Assembly: GCF_900141845.1 (NCBI RefSeq)
Contig: NZ_FQZB01000007.1
Span: 62,001-126,000 of the forward strand
Direction of reading: 5' to 3'
Source of the DNA: Clostridium cavendishii DSM 21758
Lineage (GTDB): Bacteria; Bacillota; Clostridia; Clostridiales; Clostridiaceae
Length of the DNA: 64,000 bases
Shown here: positions 1-8,506 of the stretch, piece after piece
Numbering within the stretch: position 1 is the first letter of the stretch
How the letters are laid out: the number at the start of each line of letters is the position of its first letter
Program-made: the position numbers and the translations under genes
Notes under the pieces: generated by a model
What the model was told of the DNA's origin: nothing
What the model saw: the letters and a program-made list of their open reading frames with translations, nothing else
The model's database searches: none

Positions 1-2
1 CT

Positions 3-662
3 AAATTCGTGGGTAGATCTCCACAAGTTATAGCAAGTGCTGCAGGAATATGTATTCCAGAAGGAACAAAAGTGCTTATAGGTGAGCAAAAAGGTGTAGG
101 TGATGGATATCCATTATCTTTTGAAAAGCTTACTACAGTACTTGCATTCTATACAGTGAAAAATTGGCATGAAGCATGTGAATTAAGTATAGAACTACTT
201 CAAAATGGAATAGGACATACAATGAGTATTCATACTGAAGATAGAGAAGTGGTAAGACAATTTGCTAAGAAACCAGCATCTCGTATTTTAGTTAATACAG
301 GTGGTACACAAGGTGGAACTGGTGCAAGCACAGGACTTGCTCCATCATTTACTCTAGGTTGTGGTACTTGGGGAGGAAGTTCAGTTTCTGAAAATGTTAC
401 TCCAATGCACCTAGTTAACATAAAAAGAGTTGCTTATGGATTAAAAGATTGTACAACATTAGTTTCTAATGATGAAACTTTCAAAAAGATTGCATCTGCT
501 ACTGATGTTTATTGTACAGATAACAAATGCTTAAACTTAAGTCCAGATCAATATGCAGCCCTATCAAAATGTACTAATTCTGATAATGGTAAAGGGGCAA
601 ATGATGAGCAACTTTTACAATTAGTTGATCAGTTAGTTAAGATAATGAAGGGGGAAAAATAA
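3..662 (+). CDS. CoA-acylating aldehyde dehydrogenase, EutE/PduP type (C-terminal part)
   Basis: The reading frame is open from the window edge (AAA TTC GTG at base 3), so the N-terminal half and probably the catalytic cysteine lie outside. The visible 219 residues match the C-terminal half of EutE/PduP enzymes, which turn an aldehyde plus CoA and NAD+ into acyl-CoA inside a bacterial microcompartment. FVGRSPQVIASAAGI corresponds to the segment after the catalytic loop, and the glycine-rich GTWGGSSVSENVTP stretch is the conserved end of the fold. The last ~20 residues (GANDEQLLQLVDQLVKIMKG) form an amphipathic helix behind a linker, as in encapsulation peptides that target cargo into the shell; that role is inferred. 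The stop codon abuts the pduL start with no gap, so the two are co-translated. The substrate aldehyde cannot be told from this fragment. Confidence 0.9.
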   Translation, partial: KFVGRSPQVIASAAGICIPEGTKVLIGEQKGVGDGYPLSFEKLTTVLAFYTVKNWHEACELSIELLQNGIGHTMSIHTEDREVVRQFAKKPASRILVNTGGTQGGTGASTGLAPSFTLGCGTWGGSSVSENVTPMHLVNIKRVAYGLKDCTTLVSNDETFKKIASATDVYCTDNKCLNLSPDQYAALSKCTNSDNGKGANDEQLLQLVDQLVKIMKGEK

Positions 663-1316
663 ATGGATGATAGATGTGAAGCTATATTGAAGCTTTTACT
701 GGAAGCTGTGCAAGCTAATAGCTCTAATACACAGCCACAAGATAATCCAGATGAAATACCAGTAGGAGTTTCAAATAGACATGTACATCTTTCACAGAAA
801 GATTTAAATGTTCTGTTTGGTGAAGGTTATAATATAACAAAATTTAAAGATTTATCACAACCAGGACAATATGCATGTAAAGAAACTATAACTATTTGTG
901 GACCTAAGGGCGCTATTGAAAAAGTTAGAATTCTTGGTCCTATAAGAAGTAAGACACAAGTTGAAGTTTTAACTGGAGATTGTTTTAAACTTGGTATTGC
1001 ACCTCATACAAGACTATCAGGAAATCTATGCAATACACCGGGAATCACTTTAATTGGACCAAAAGGTTCAGTTCAAATCGAAGAAGGTGTAATGGTAGCA
1101 CAAAGACATATTCATATGTCAACAGAAGATGCTATAAAATTTGGAGTTACTGATGGACAAGTAGTTTCCATACAATTTGGTGATATAAGAGGTGGAATCT
1201 ACAATAATGTAGCTATAAGGGCAAATGATACTTCAGTACTTGAATGTCATATAGATACAGAAGAAGCAAACGCTATGAATATTAATGGTAAATCAAAAAT
1301 TAAAATTATAAAATAG
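663..1316 (+). CDS. pduL: Phosphate propanoyltransferase PduL (microcompartment phosphotransacylase)
   Basis: This 217-residue protein is the PduL class of phosphotransacylase, which converts acyl-CoA to acyl-phosphate, regenerates CoA in the microcompartment lumen and feeds acetate kinase. Two duplicated zinc-binding motifs are visible, SNRHVHLS (about residue 38) and AQRHIHMS (about residue 146), in the two beta-barrel halves of the fold. GPIRSKTQVEVLTGDCFKLG is the typical PduL core. The first ~18 residues (DDRCEAILKLLLEAV) make an amphipathic helix followed by a flexible N/Q/P linker, a plausible encapsulation peptide. The ATG follows the aldehyde dehydrogenase stop directly, with a GGGGGA ribosome site inside that gene's end. 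Length is normal for the family. Confidence 0.95.
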   Translation: MDDRCEAILKLLLEAVQANSSNTQPQDNPDEIPVGVSNRHVHLSQKDLNVLFGEGYNITKFKDLSQPGQYACKETITICGPKGAIEKVRILGPIRSKTQVEVLTGDCFKLGIAPHTRLSGNLCNTPGITLIGPKGSVQIEEGVMVAQRHIHMSTEDAIKFGVTDGQVVSIQFGDIRGGIYNNVAIRANDTSVLECHIDTEEANAMNINGKSKIKIIK

Positions 1317-1402
1317 AAAATTGAAATTACAAAATAAAAGATTATAATATAAAATTTATAATATAAAAAATTAAAAATAAGGATTTTTAGGAGGATTTTA
1401 AA

Positions 1403-1693
1403 ATGAAATATGATGCATTAGGAATGATCGAAACAAAAGGATTAGTAGGTTCAATAGAAGCAGCAGATGCTATGGTTAAGGCAGCAAATGTTTATTTAAT
1501 AGGTAAAGAATATGTTGGTGGTGGATTAGTAACAGTTATGGTAAGAGGAGACGTAGGAGCTGTAAAAGCAGCTACTGATGCTGGTGCAGCAGCAGCACAA
1601 CGTGTAGGAGAATTAATATCAGTTCACGTTATACCTCGTCCACATTCAGAAGTAGAAGTAATTCTTCCAACATCTAAAGAAATTGCAAAATAA
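1403..1693 (+). CDS. BMC-domain hexameric shell protein (PduA/EutM/CcmK-like)
   Basis: A single 96-residue Pfam00936-type BMC domain. Such proteins form cyclic hexamers that tile the facets of a bacterial microcompartment and pass small metabolites through a central pore. ALGMIETKGLVGSIEAADAM at the N terminus and VMVRGDVGAVKAATDAG in the middle are hallmark segments, and HVIPRPHSEVE near the end is the canonical edge motif. It sits 86 bases downstream of pduL behind an AT-rich spacer with its own AGGAGG site, so it may be expressed more strongly than the enzymes, as is common for shell genes. An intrinsic terminator follows, so this is the last gene of the operon. Which metabolic type of compartment it belongs to cannot be read from here. 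Confidence 0.96.
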   Translation: MKYDALGMIETKGLVGSIEAADAMVKAANVYLIGKEYVGGGLVTVMVRGDVGAVKAATDAGAAAAQRVGELISVHVIPRPHSEVEVILPTSKEIAK

Positions 1694-1740
1694 GAAGAAA
1701 CATTAATTCTTATCAGTATAAAGCGGATATCTATACATTA

Positions 1741-1774
1741 AAAAGTGGATTCTATTAGTGAATCCACTTTTTTA
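1741..1774 (+). terminator. Intrinsic terminator of the microcompartment operon
   Basis: AAAGTGGATTC and GAATCCACTTT form an 11-bp stem with a 6-base loop, followed by a T-run. It lies about 50 bases after the shell-protein stop. Confidence 0.9.
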
Positions 1775-1889
1775 TTTATATATAAAATAATGTTTTGAAT
1801 TAAACTTATTAAGTGATTTTTGAGTATGATAGATTTACTGTTAGGGATAAAAATAATTTATTTAATAAATAAAAAAATAATTAACTTGG

Positions 1890-1899
1890 CATACTATTT
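1890..1899 (+). promoter_or_regulatory. Possible sporulation-type -10 element upstream of the fasciclin gene
   Basis: CATACTATTT 30 bases before the start resembles the CATAnnnT -10 boxes of sigma-E/sigma-K promoters. The -35 side is only AT-rich, so this is a weak call by eye. Confidence 0.2.
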
Positions 1900-1928
1900 A
1901 GGAATAAATTTAGAAAAGGAGTTTTAGT

Positions 1929-2468
1929 ATGAAAAAGAAAATTAGGATAGTCATAGCTTTAACTGTAATTATATCATTATTTAATATTATTGGGTTAAAT
2001 TGTTATGCTAACTCACAAGTTAAAAATCTATCACAAAAGGAGCAACAAGGTAAAGAACAAGATATTGTTGATATTGCTAGTAGTGATAGTAGATTTAAAA
2101 CTTTGGTAACAGCTTTAAATGCTGCAGGATTAGTTGATACACTTAAAGGAAAGGGACCATTTACTGTATTTGCACCAACGGATGAAGCTTTTGCAAAACT
2201 TCCAAAGGGTATAGTTGAAAGCCTTCTAAAGCCAGAAAATAAAGATACACTTGTAAAAATTTTAACTTATCATGTTGCACCAGAAAAGCTTACTGCAGCG
2301 GAAGTAGTAAAATTAAATGGTAAGGAATTAAAGATGGTAAATGGTGATAAGGCTAAAATAGAAGTTAAAAATAATGAAGTATATATTGATGGAGCTAAGG
2401 TTATAGTTACTGATATTATAGCTAAAAATGGAGTAATACATGTAATAGATACAGTAATGACTAAATAA
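1929..2468 (+). CDS. Secreted fasciclin (FAS1) domain protein
   Basis: The 179-residue product has an N-terminal signal peptide (basic KKKIR, then a hydrophobic stretch to about residue 27, with possible cleavage after CYA) and one FAS1 domain at residues ~45-179. The domain shows FKTLVTALNAAGLVDTL, the H1 box FTVFAPTDEAF and the H2-type ending NGVIHVIDTVM. FAS1 domains mediate adhesion or bind small ligands, and in bacteria they are usually secreted or surface-bound. There is no lipobox, sortase motif or membrane anchor, so it is probably released or held non-covalently. The start follows AAAAGGAG by a normal distance. It is transcribed alone between two terminators, and its physiological role is unknown. 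Confidence 0.9.
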   Translation: MKKKIRIVIALTVIISLFNIIGLNCYANSQVKNLSQKEQQGKEQDIVDIASSDSRFKTLVTALNAAGLVDTLKGKGPFTVFAPTDEAFAKLPKGIVESLLKPENKDTLVKILTYHVAPEKLTAAEVVKLNGKELKMVNGDKAKIEVKNNEVYIDGAKVIVTDIIAKNGVIHVIDTVMTK

Positions 2469-2499
2469 TATTAATTTAAATTTTATTAATTAATATTAA

Positions 2500-2526
2500 A
2501 AATCCATGACAAATTGTCATGGATTT
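2500..2526. terminator. Bidirectional intrinsic terminator
   Basis: AAATCCATGAC and GTCATGGATTT form an 11-bp stem with a 5-base loop between the convergent fasciclin and GreA-like genes. A/T runs on both sides serve both strands. Confidence 0.85.
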
Positions 2527-2530
2527 AATT

Positions 2531-2995
2531 TTATAATATTTCCAATACTTCTACTGTATATTTTCCACCAGGAGCATCAACTTCAACATTGTCACCAACC
2601 TTTTTGCCTGCTAATGCTTTTCCTAGATCAGATTCTATACTTATGAGCATATTTTCAGGATCTAAATCTAGAGTAGTTACTAAAGTTATAGTATCTTCAT
2701 CACCGTCTTCTACAAATTTAATTCTAGCTTTACTGTTAATCCCTAAGACTGATTTATCTGCTTTTGAATCATCTATTACAGTTGCTGTTGAAATCATGGT
2801 TAATAAATATTGAATTCTATTATCGTTTTCTCTATAGTTTCTACAAGCTTCTTTGTATTCAGCATTTTCAGATCTATCACCATGAGCAGCAGCTACTAAT
2901 TTTTCTTTAGCTATTTCAGCTCTTTTTACAGTCATTCTATAGTCTAATTCTTCTCTTAATTTTTTGATGTTTTCTTCAGTCAATATATTATTCAT
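2531..2995 (-). CDS. Transcription elongation factor, GreA family
   Basis: This 154-residue protein has the two-domain Gre layout: an N-terminal antiparallel coiled coil (residues ~1-75) and a C-terminal FKBP-like globular domain (~80-154). The coiled-coil tip carries the acidic GDRSENAEY loop that is inserted into the RNA polymerase secondary channel and stimulates transcript cleavage in backtracked complexes. The ending GKKVGDNVEVDAPGGKYTVE is the standard Gre C-terminal motif. Slightly short and divergent against classical GreA (about 158 residues), it may be a second paralogue. It stands alone, with an AGGAGG site before the ATG and no co-transcribed neighbour. Confidence 0.9.
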   Translation of the reverse strand: MNNILTEENIKKLREELDYRMTVKRAEIAKEKLVAAAHGDRSENAEYKEACRNYRENDNRIQYLLTMISTATVIDDSKADKSVLGINSKARIKFVEDGDEDTITLVTTLDLDPENMLISIESDLGKALAGKKVGDNVEVDAPGGKYTVEVLEIL

Positions 2996-3002
2996 AAAAA
3001 GT

Positions 3003-3402
3003 TAGGCCTCCTATTAGTAGTTCATGTTAATATTATATAAATATATACAAGAAATTTAAAGGGTTATTAAAGGAAATTTCTATTCATTGACATTATTAAA
3101 AGTGTTTTTATAAAATAACTCCTTATTAATTAAAATTTAATTTTTATATGTATTTATTTAGATGTATAGAATATTAGCTTTAAATGATTAAAATCAAGCT
3201 GTTTAGAAATCATTTTTCATTTAATATTTTTGCTTTGCAGTTATAAAAGGCTTCACTTTTGTGTAAAAATAACTTATTATTGTATTAATATGGAATGAAT
3301 TTTTTGTTTTACTTGTTACTTTTAAAAAGTAATATTAATAAAGAAAATATATCAGAATTTCTTTTGAAGATATAATTATAAATTTTGTAATGGGGTTTTA
3401 GT
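3003..3402. other. Intergenic region, no gene seen
   Basis: About 400 bases of AT-rich sequence between the divergent GreA-like and YyaC genes. It must contain both promoters, but no clear operator, structured RNA or gene remnant was recognised. Confidence 0.6.
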
Positions 3403-3924
3403 ATGTTGTCATTGAGTGTTTATTATGAGGATGAAGATGCGTCAATTAAACTTGGAAAATTTATAAAAGAAATAATAAATATAAATGAAAAAGTAATAAT
3501 TGTTTGCATAGGTACAGATAAATATATATGTGATTGTTTAGGACCTTTAGTGGGGTCTTTGCTTGTTGATAGTAAGATTCCTTTAAATGTTTATGGTGTA
3601 TTAAATAATCCTATTCATTCAATTAATTTTGAAGAAACTACTAAAGAAATCATTAATTTATATCCAGACTATAAGATTATTGCAATTGATGGGTATTTGG
3701 GGAATGAAGAAGAAATAGGGTATATACATTTTGGAGAAGGTGGAATTAATCCAGGAGCTGCTGTTTATAAGAAGCATTCTCCAATAGGAGATTACGCAAT
3801 TAAGGCTGTAATACAAAATGTAGAAGTAAGTGATTATTTATTAAAGTTACCTATTAGATTAAGGTACATTTTTAAAATTGCTACAATTATTAGAGATGCC
3901 TTTAAGTATGCGTATGAAATATAA
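3403..3924 (+). CDS. yyaC: Sporulation protein YyaC-like (DUF1256, Gpr-related fold)
   Basis: A 173-residue protein of the YyaC/DUF1256 family, which shares the phosphorylase/hydrolase-like fold of the germination protease Gpr and occurs in spore formers. Recognisable segments are IVCIGTDKYICDCLGPLVGS, YGVLNNPIHSIN, IAIDGYLG and the glycine-rich FGEGGINPGAAVYKK. The family is known as a sporulation gene, but its biochemical role is not settled. It is expressed alone. The start lies behind a weak GGGG site. Its presence supports a spore-forming Firmicute. Confidence 0.88.
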   Translation: MLSLSVYYEDEDASIKLGKFIKEIININEKVIIVCIGTDKYICDCLGPLVGSLLVDSKIPLNVYGVLNNPIHSINFEETTKEIINLYPDYKIIAIDGYLGNEEEIGYIHFGEGGINPGAAVYKKHSPIGDYAIKAVIQNVEVSDYLLKLPIRLRYIFKIATIIRDAFKYAYEI

Positions 3925-4232
3925 TTATTCATATAAGGTTAAAAATATAATTACACATCTTTTAATATTATTAATTTCTTATAATTTCTATTGAATTTAA
4001 CGTTTAAAATTCACTTTATTCTAATTAAAAATAAGTTTAAAATTTTTTTGCAGTTATAAGCATTATTATTTGAAATTTGTCAAAAAAACATTTATAGTTA
4101 TATTAACTATAAATTATTCTAAACCATTAAAGATTATCAATTTTAAAAAATCAATTTATAAAAAGACATCAATGCAAAATATTTAAATAGGGTAGAAATG
4201 AAGGTGTTAAACTAATAAAAACCTTAGATTAT
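3925..4232. other. AT-rich intergenic region preceding an IS remnant
   Basis: About 300 bases with no open frame of note and no recognisable RNA. It directly precedes the decayed transposase and may include more of the old insertion element, worn past recognition. Confidence 0.5.
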
Positions 4233-4541
4233 GTAACTGTTAATACAAAATGTGAAGAACATGAAAAATATAATGAACAGGTATTTCTTGATCTTTTATA
4301 AGGTAGTGCTTTCACAACATCTGAATTGCAATATAGTAAGGATTTTAGATAATGTACAAATTCATCATGCGAAGTCATTAGAATCATTTTAAATACTGTT
4401 AAAGATAGATTTTAGAGTATTTTGTTACTACCTTATAGTTCGCAACTTAATTTAATTGAAAGGTTATGAAGACGGTCAAAGTCTTCAGTGATTAATAATG
4501 TATTTTTCTCTTCTTTACCAAGAGTCAAAGTTAAAGTATAA
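4233..4541 (+). pseudogene. Decayed IS630-family transposase (DDE domain fragment)
   Basis: Three short pieces in different frames read as consecutive parts of an IS630-type DDE transposase. The first is VTVNTKCEEHEKYNEQVFLDLL then stop, quoted here as ending EQVFLDLL. The second (from 4339) is RILDNVQIHHAKSLESF then stop. The third (about 4420-4541) is LLLPYSSQLNLIERL, stop, RRSKSSVINNVFF. In the family, the D of ILDN and the E of LNLIE are catalytic residues. Frameshifts and stops, including a TGA after IERL where family members have Trp, make it non-functional. The N-terminal helix-turn-helix and clear terminal repeats are missing. It marks an old insertion between yyaC and the pucR-type gene. 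Confidence 0.75.
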
Positions 4542-4773
4542 ATAATTGTAAAAAATACAAATGCAATTATTACTCAAACGATAGATAAAATATGTGTTAG
4601 AACGTAGAAAAATTATATTACAACAAATATATATATTGAAATTTTAAATCTATATTTATATTAATACATTTGTTAAAACTAAAATAAAAAGTATTAGATT
4701 TAATTTATAGAAAACGTATTACAATATATATTAAAAAACTTTTTAAATTTTAATTAACAGAGGAGGAAGTTTT

Positions 4774-5922
4774 ATGGCTATAACTGTAACTGAAGCTTTA
4801 GAACTTGAAATACTTAATGGATTTAATGTTATTGCGGGTAAAGGTGGACTTTCAAAACCAATAACTAATGTAGCAGTTTGGGATTATGAAACCGGAGACT
4901 TAATAAAAAAGAATTTTAGACAAGGCGATTTTGCATTAAGTACACTTGTTGCAATAAAGGATAATATAAATGAACTTTATCAAAGTGTTGAAAAAATGAT
5001 AGAAATTGGAATAACTTGTCTTGCCATTAAAAATATATATTTTGATTATATTCCGGATGATGTAATTAAACTTGCTAATAAAAGTGATTTTCCAATAATG
5101 CTATTTGAGAATACATTTACTGAAGATGTAATTGTACATGTTAATAAAGCTATTGTTAAAAAACAAGAGCATGAAAATTTAGCATTACAAATAAATAAAA
5201 TTCTATATGATAATTTAAACGATATAAGTATAAAAAAAATAGCACTTAATATTAATTCTAATTTTAAGGAAAAAAATATAATAGCTTTTTGTAAGAAGAA
5301 GAAAAAGAAAAAACTTACAGTTTTGGAAAAACGTTTTCATTATGAAGAAAATGACCCTTTTAGTAAAGTTATTCCATATAAGGATGGATATCTTGTTATT
5401 AATACTTTTGAAGAAATAAGTAATAAAGATATAGATAGTTTCATTTTAAGAAGGATGGAATGGCTGGGATTTTCTAAGAAAGACTATGTTATAGGTATAA
5501 GTAGTTTGCATGAAAGTTTAACAAAATTAAATAATTCAATACAAGAATGTTTATATGCTTATAAGTATTCAATAACATATAATAAAGACGTTTCATTCTT
5601 TTTAAAAATGGGTATTAATAAGTTATTCATACCTATTCTTGATAATCCATGGGTAATAAAATATTACAATGAAATGATAGAACCATTAATTAAATATGAT
5701 GAAAATAATGAAACTGAATTATTAAAAACAGCTATAAAATATATTGAAAATAATGGTGATATAAAAGCTACTGCCGAAGAATTGTTTCAGCATGGTAATA
5801 CTGTTAGATATAGAATAGACAAAATAAACAAAATTATTAAAGAACATTGTCAAAGTGAACATTTTTATGAAGAACTTGCTGTAGCCGTTAGAATATATAC
5901 TTTGTTACATTGTTGTTTGTAA
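4774..5922 (+). CDS. PucR/CdaR-family transcriptional regulator
   Basis: This 382-residue regulator has an N-terminal PucR domain (residues ~1-125, with SKPITNVAVWDYETGDLI and a sensor-like fold). A GGDEF-related middle region lacks catalytic motifs. The C-terminal HTH_30 domain (~315-382) contains DIKATAEELFQHGNTVRYRI and the helix pair that binds DNA. Family members usually activate catabolic genes for purines, amino acids or organic acids in response to a small ligand. The next gene on the same strand, 240 bases away, is the ornithine decarboxylase, so control of the speF-potE pair is a reasonable inference. A lysine-rich stretch (KKKKKKKL near residue 175) suggests an interdomain linker. 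The start follows AGAGGAGG. Confidence 0.88.
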   Translation: MAITVTEALELEILNGFNVIAGKGGLSKPITNVAVWDYETGDLIKKNFRQGDFALSTLVAIKDNINELYQSVEKMIEIGITCLAIKNIYFDYIPDDVIKLANKSDFPIMLFENTFTEDVIVHVNKAIVKKQEHENLALQINKILYDNLNDISIKKIALNINSNFKEKNIIAFCKKKKKKKLTVLEKRFHYEENDPFSKVIPYKDGYLVINTFEEISNKDIDSFILRRMEWLGFSKKDYVIGISSLHESLTKLNNSIQECLYAYKYSITYNKDVSFFLKMGINKLFIPILDNPWVIKYYNEMIEPLIKYDENNETELLKTAIKYIENNGDIKATAEELFQHGNTVRYRIDKINKIIKEHCQSEHFYEELAVAVRIYTLLHCCL

Positions 5923-6016
5923 TTTTTACAATAAATTATGTTTTTTAATTTGAATTATTACAAAACCCAAATGTCAAAAAATGTTGTATTATATGCGTGT
6001 AAGGAGATTTAATAAA

Positions 6017-6055
6017 TTGATATTCATTAAATTTGTACAAGCTTTTTTAATATAG
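6017..6055 (+). CDS. Possible 12-codon leader peptide upstream of speF
   Basis: TTG with AAGGAG ten bases upstream opens a 12-codon frame (MIFIKFVQAFLI) ending at TAG, about 110 bases before the speF start. E. coli speF is controlled by the arrest peptide SpeFL, but no sequence similarity to it is seen and the ORF is short enough to be chance. Confidence 0.2.
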   Translation: MIFIKFVQAFLI

Positions 6056-6163
6056 TTATAAAAGGAATTATTTACATTAAAAGGGTTTTATTTTTAAAAT
6101 TACAAATTAGTGGATACAATTTAATGACATTATTTTATAAGTAGTATGGGAGGAAAGAAAGAT

Positions 6164-8416
6164 ATGAAAAAATTAAAGATTGCTTACACAGTAGAATCGA
6201 AAGAGTATTTTTCAACTGAAAGAGAATTAGTTTTAGCTGAGAACACAGACTTTACAGATGTGGCAGCACTAGTAGTAACTGATTCAGATTTAGATCTAAT
6301 TAATGCTGCATATGATACAAAGTTTGGGGTTCCAATATTTGTTGTTTTAAAAAGTGGAGAAAAGCTTAATAGTGAATTAGCACAAAAAGTTTACCGTGTA
6401 ATTGATGGAAATAGTTTTGATGGTAATCTTTACAGCAGAGTAATTGAAAGTGCTGCATCACAATATGAAGAAAAGATGTTACCTCCATTTTTCAAAGCGT
6501 TAAGTAATTATGTAGAAAGAGGAAACGTACAATTTGATTGTCCTGGACATCAAGGAGGTCAATATTTCCGTAAACACCCTGCAGGTAGATATCTTTATGA
6601 ATTCTATGGTGAGAACGTTTTTAGGGCAGATATTTGTAATGCAGACGTTGCATTAGGAGATTTATTAATTCATGAAGGTCCAGCAGTAGATGCTGAACAA
6701 AATGCTGCAAGAATATACAATGCAGATAAAACTTATTTTGTAATGAATGGAACAAGTGCTTCTAATACTGTAGTTGTAGGCTCAGCGGTTTCACCTGGAG
6801 ACTTAGTTTTATTCGATAGAAATAACCACAAATCAATATATAACTCAGCTCTAGTACAAAATGGAGGTATTCCAGTATATTTAGAAACTGGACGTAATCC
6901 ATACGGATTCATTGGTGGTATAGATGCTCATTGCTTCGATGAAGAATATTTAAGAAAAGAAATAAGCAAAGTGGCTCCAGAAAAAGCTAATGCTAAGAGA
7001 CCATTTAGATTAGCAGTAATTCAACTTGGAACTTATGATGGAACTATTTATAATGCTAGACAAGTTGTTGAAAAAATAGGACATCTTTGTGATTATATAT
7101 TATTTGACTCTGCATGGGTTGGATATGAACAGTTTATTCCAATGATGAGAGATTGCTCACCTTTATTATTAGAATTAAATGAAAATGATCCTGGAATATT
7201 TGTAACACAATCTATTCATAAGCAACAAGCTGGTTTCTCACAAGCATCTCAAATACACAAGAAAGATAGTCATATAAAAGGACAACGTAGATACATAGAC
7301 CATAAGAGATTCAATAATTCATTTATGTTATATGCTTCAACTAGCCCATTCTATCCATTATATTCAACATTAGATGTAAATGCTAGAATGCAAGAAGGGG
7401 AAGCAGGTAAACGTCTATGGGCTGATTGTGTAAAATTAGGTGTTGAAGCTAGAAAATCTGTTATAAAAAATTGTTCAATGATAAAACCATTTATTCCACC
7501 AGTTGTAAATGGAAAGAGATGGGAAGAATATAATACAGAAGAAATTGCTAATAACATTGATTTCTTCAGATTCGTACCAGGAGAAAAATGGCATGCATTT
7601 GAAGGATATGGTGAAAATCAATACTTTGTTGACCCTAACAAGTTTATGTTAACAACACCAGGAATAGATGCTACAACTGGTGAATATGAAGATTTTGGTA
7701 TACCAGCTACTATTCTTGCAAATTATTTAAGAGAAGTTGGAATTATACCAGAAAAGAATGACTTAAACTCAATATTATTCTTATTAACTCCAGCAGAAAC
7801 TGCAACCAAGATGGAAAATCTTGTGGCTCAATTTGTTAGATTTGAAGAACTTGTAAAAGAAGATGCCCCATTAAGTGAAGTATTACCAACACTTTATAAT
7901 AAGAACATCAATCGTTATAAAGGATATACAATTAGAAGACTATGTCAAGAAATGCATGACTTCTATAAAAACAGTGATGCAAAGACATATCAAAAGAGAT
8001 TATTTAGATCAGAACATTTACCAGAAAGAGGAGTTGTTTATGATACAGTAAACAATGCTGCTTTAGATGAAGTTGCATTAGGTGCTGAATCAGTTAGGAC
8101 TGATTTACCTACTAGAGTAATGACTGCTCAAGATGCTAAATGGGCATTAACAAGAAATAATGCAAAACTAGTTCCATTAGAAAATATTGTAGGAGAAATA
8201 GCATTAGAAGGTGCACTTCCATATCCACCAGGAGTATTTTGTGTTGTTCCTGGAGAAGTTTGGAGTGAAACAGCTCAAAAATACTTTACAATACTACAAG
8301 ATGGAATTAATCAATTCCCTGGCTTTGCTCCAGAAATTCAAGGAGTATATCTTGAAAATCAAGAAGATGGAAATGTTAAGGCATACGGATACGTATTAGA
8401 TAAAAAAATGATTTAA
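6164..8416 (+). CDS. speF: Inducible ornithine decarboxylase SpeF
   Basis: A 750-residue PLP-dependent fold-type-I Orn/Lys/Arg decarboxylase. It converts ornithine to putrescine and CO2, consuming a proton. The order is N-terminal wing domain (~1-105), PLP-binding core, and C-terminal domain. The Schiff-base lysine is K353 in SIHKQQAGFSQASQIHKKDS, which matches E. coli SpeF almost exactly, as does the following HKRFNNSFMLYASTSPFYPL. These make ornithine the likely substrate rather than lysine or arginine. An upstream in-frame ATG at 6146 is rejected because GGGAGGA (6148-6154) is the ribosome site for the ATG at 6164. It pairs with the potE antiporter 90 bases downstream, giving an acid-resistance and polyamine module. 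Confidence 0.95.
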   Translation: MKKLKIAYTVESKEYFSTERELVLAENTDFTDVAALVVTDSDLDLINAAYDTKFGVPIFVVLKSGEKLNSELAQKVYRVIDGNSFDGNLYSRVIESAASQYEEKMLPPFFKALSNYVERGNVQFDCPGHQGGQYFRKHPAGRYLYEFYGENVFRADICNADVALGDLLIHEGPAVDAEQNAARIYNADKTYFVMNGTSASNTVVVGSAVSPGDLVLFDRNNHKSIYNSALVQNGGIPVYLETGRNPYGFIGGIDAHCFDEEYLRKEISKVAPEKANAKRPFRLAVIQLGTYDGTIYNARQVVEKIGHLCDYILFDSAWVGYEQFIPMMRDCSPLLLELNENDPGIFVTQSIHKQQAGFSQASQIHKKDSHIKGQRRYIDHKRFNNSFMLYASTSPFYPLYSTLDVNARMQEGEAGKRLWADCVKLGVEARKSVIKNCSMIKPFIPPVVNGKRWEEYNTEEIANNIDFFRFVPGEKWHAFEGYGENQYFVDPNKFMLTTPGIDATTGEYEDFGIPATILANYLREVGIIPEKNDLNSILFLLTPAETATKMENLVAQFVRFEELVKEDAPLSEVLPTLYNKNINRYKGYTIRRLCQEMHDFYKNSDAKTYQKRLFRSEHLPERGVVYDTVNNAALDEVALGAESVRTDLPTRVMTAQDAKWALTRNNAKLVPLENIVGEIALEGALPYPPGVFCVVPGEVWSETAQKYFTILQDGINQFPGFAPEIQGVYLENQEDGNVKAYGYVLDKKMI

Positions 8417-8423
8417 TGATGTA

Positions 8424-8450
8424 GTAGCTTATAAGTTTTGTATAAGCTAC
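8424..8450 (+). promoter_or_regulatory. Intercistronic hairpin between speF and potE
   Basis: GTAGCTTATA and TATAAGCTAC form a perfect 10-bp stem with a 7-base loop. There is no U-run after it, so it looks like an mRNA-stabilising or processing hairpin rather than a full terminator. Confidence 0.55.
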
Positions 8451-8506
8451 TCATTATAAATGATTAATCAAAGCCTTATAAAACATTAAAACAGGGGGAA
8501 AAAACT

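Noticed and set aside
6146..6163. Earlier speF start at 6146
   Set aside because: The codons between 6146 and 6164 contain the GGGAGGA ribosome site of the later ATG, so the upstream start is unlikely.
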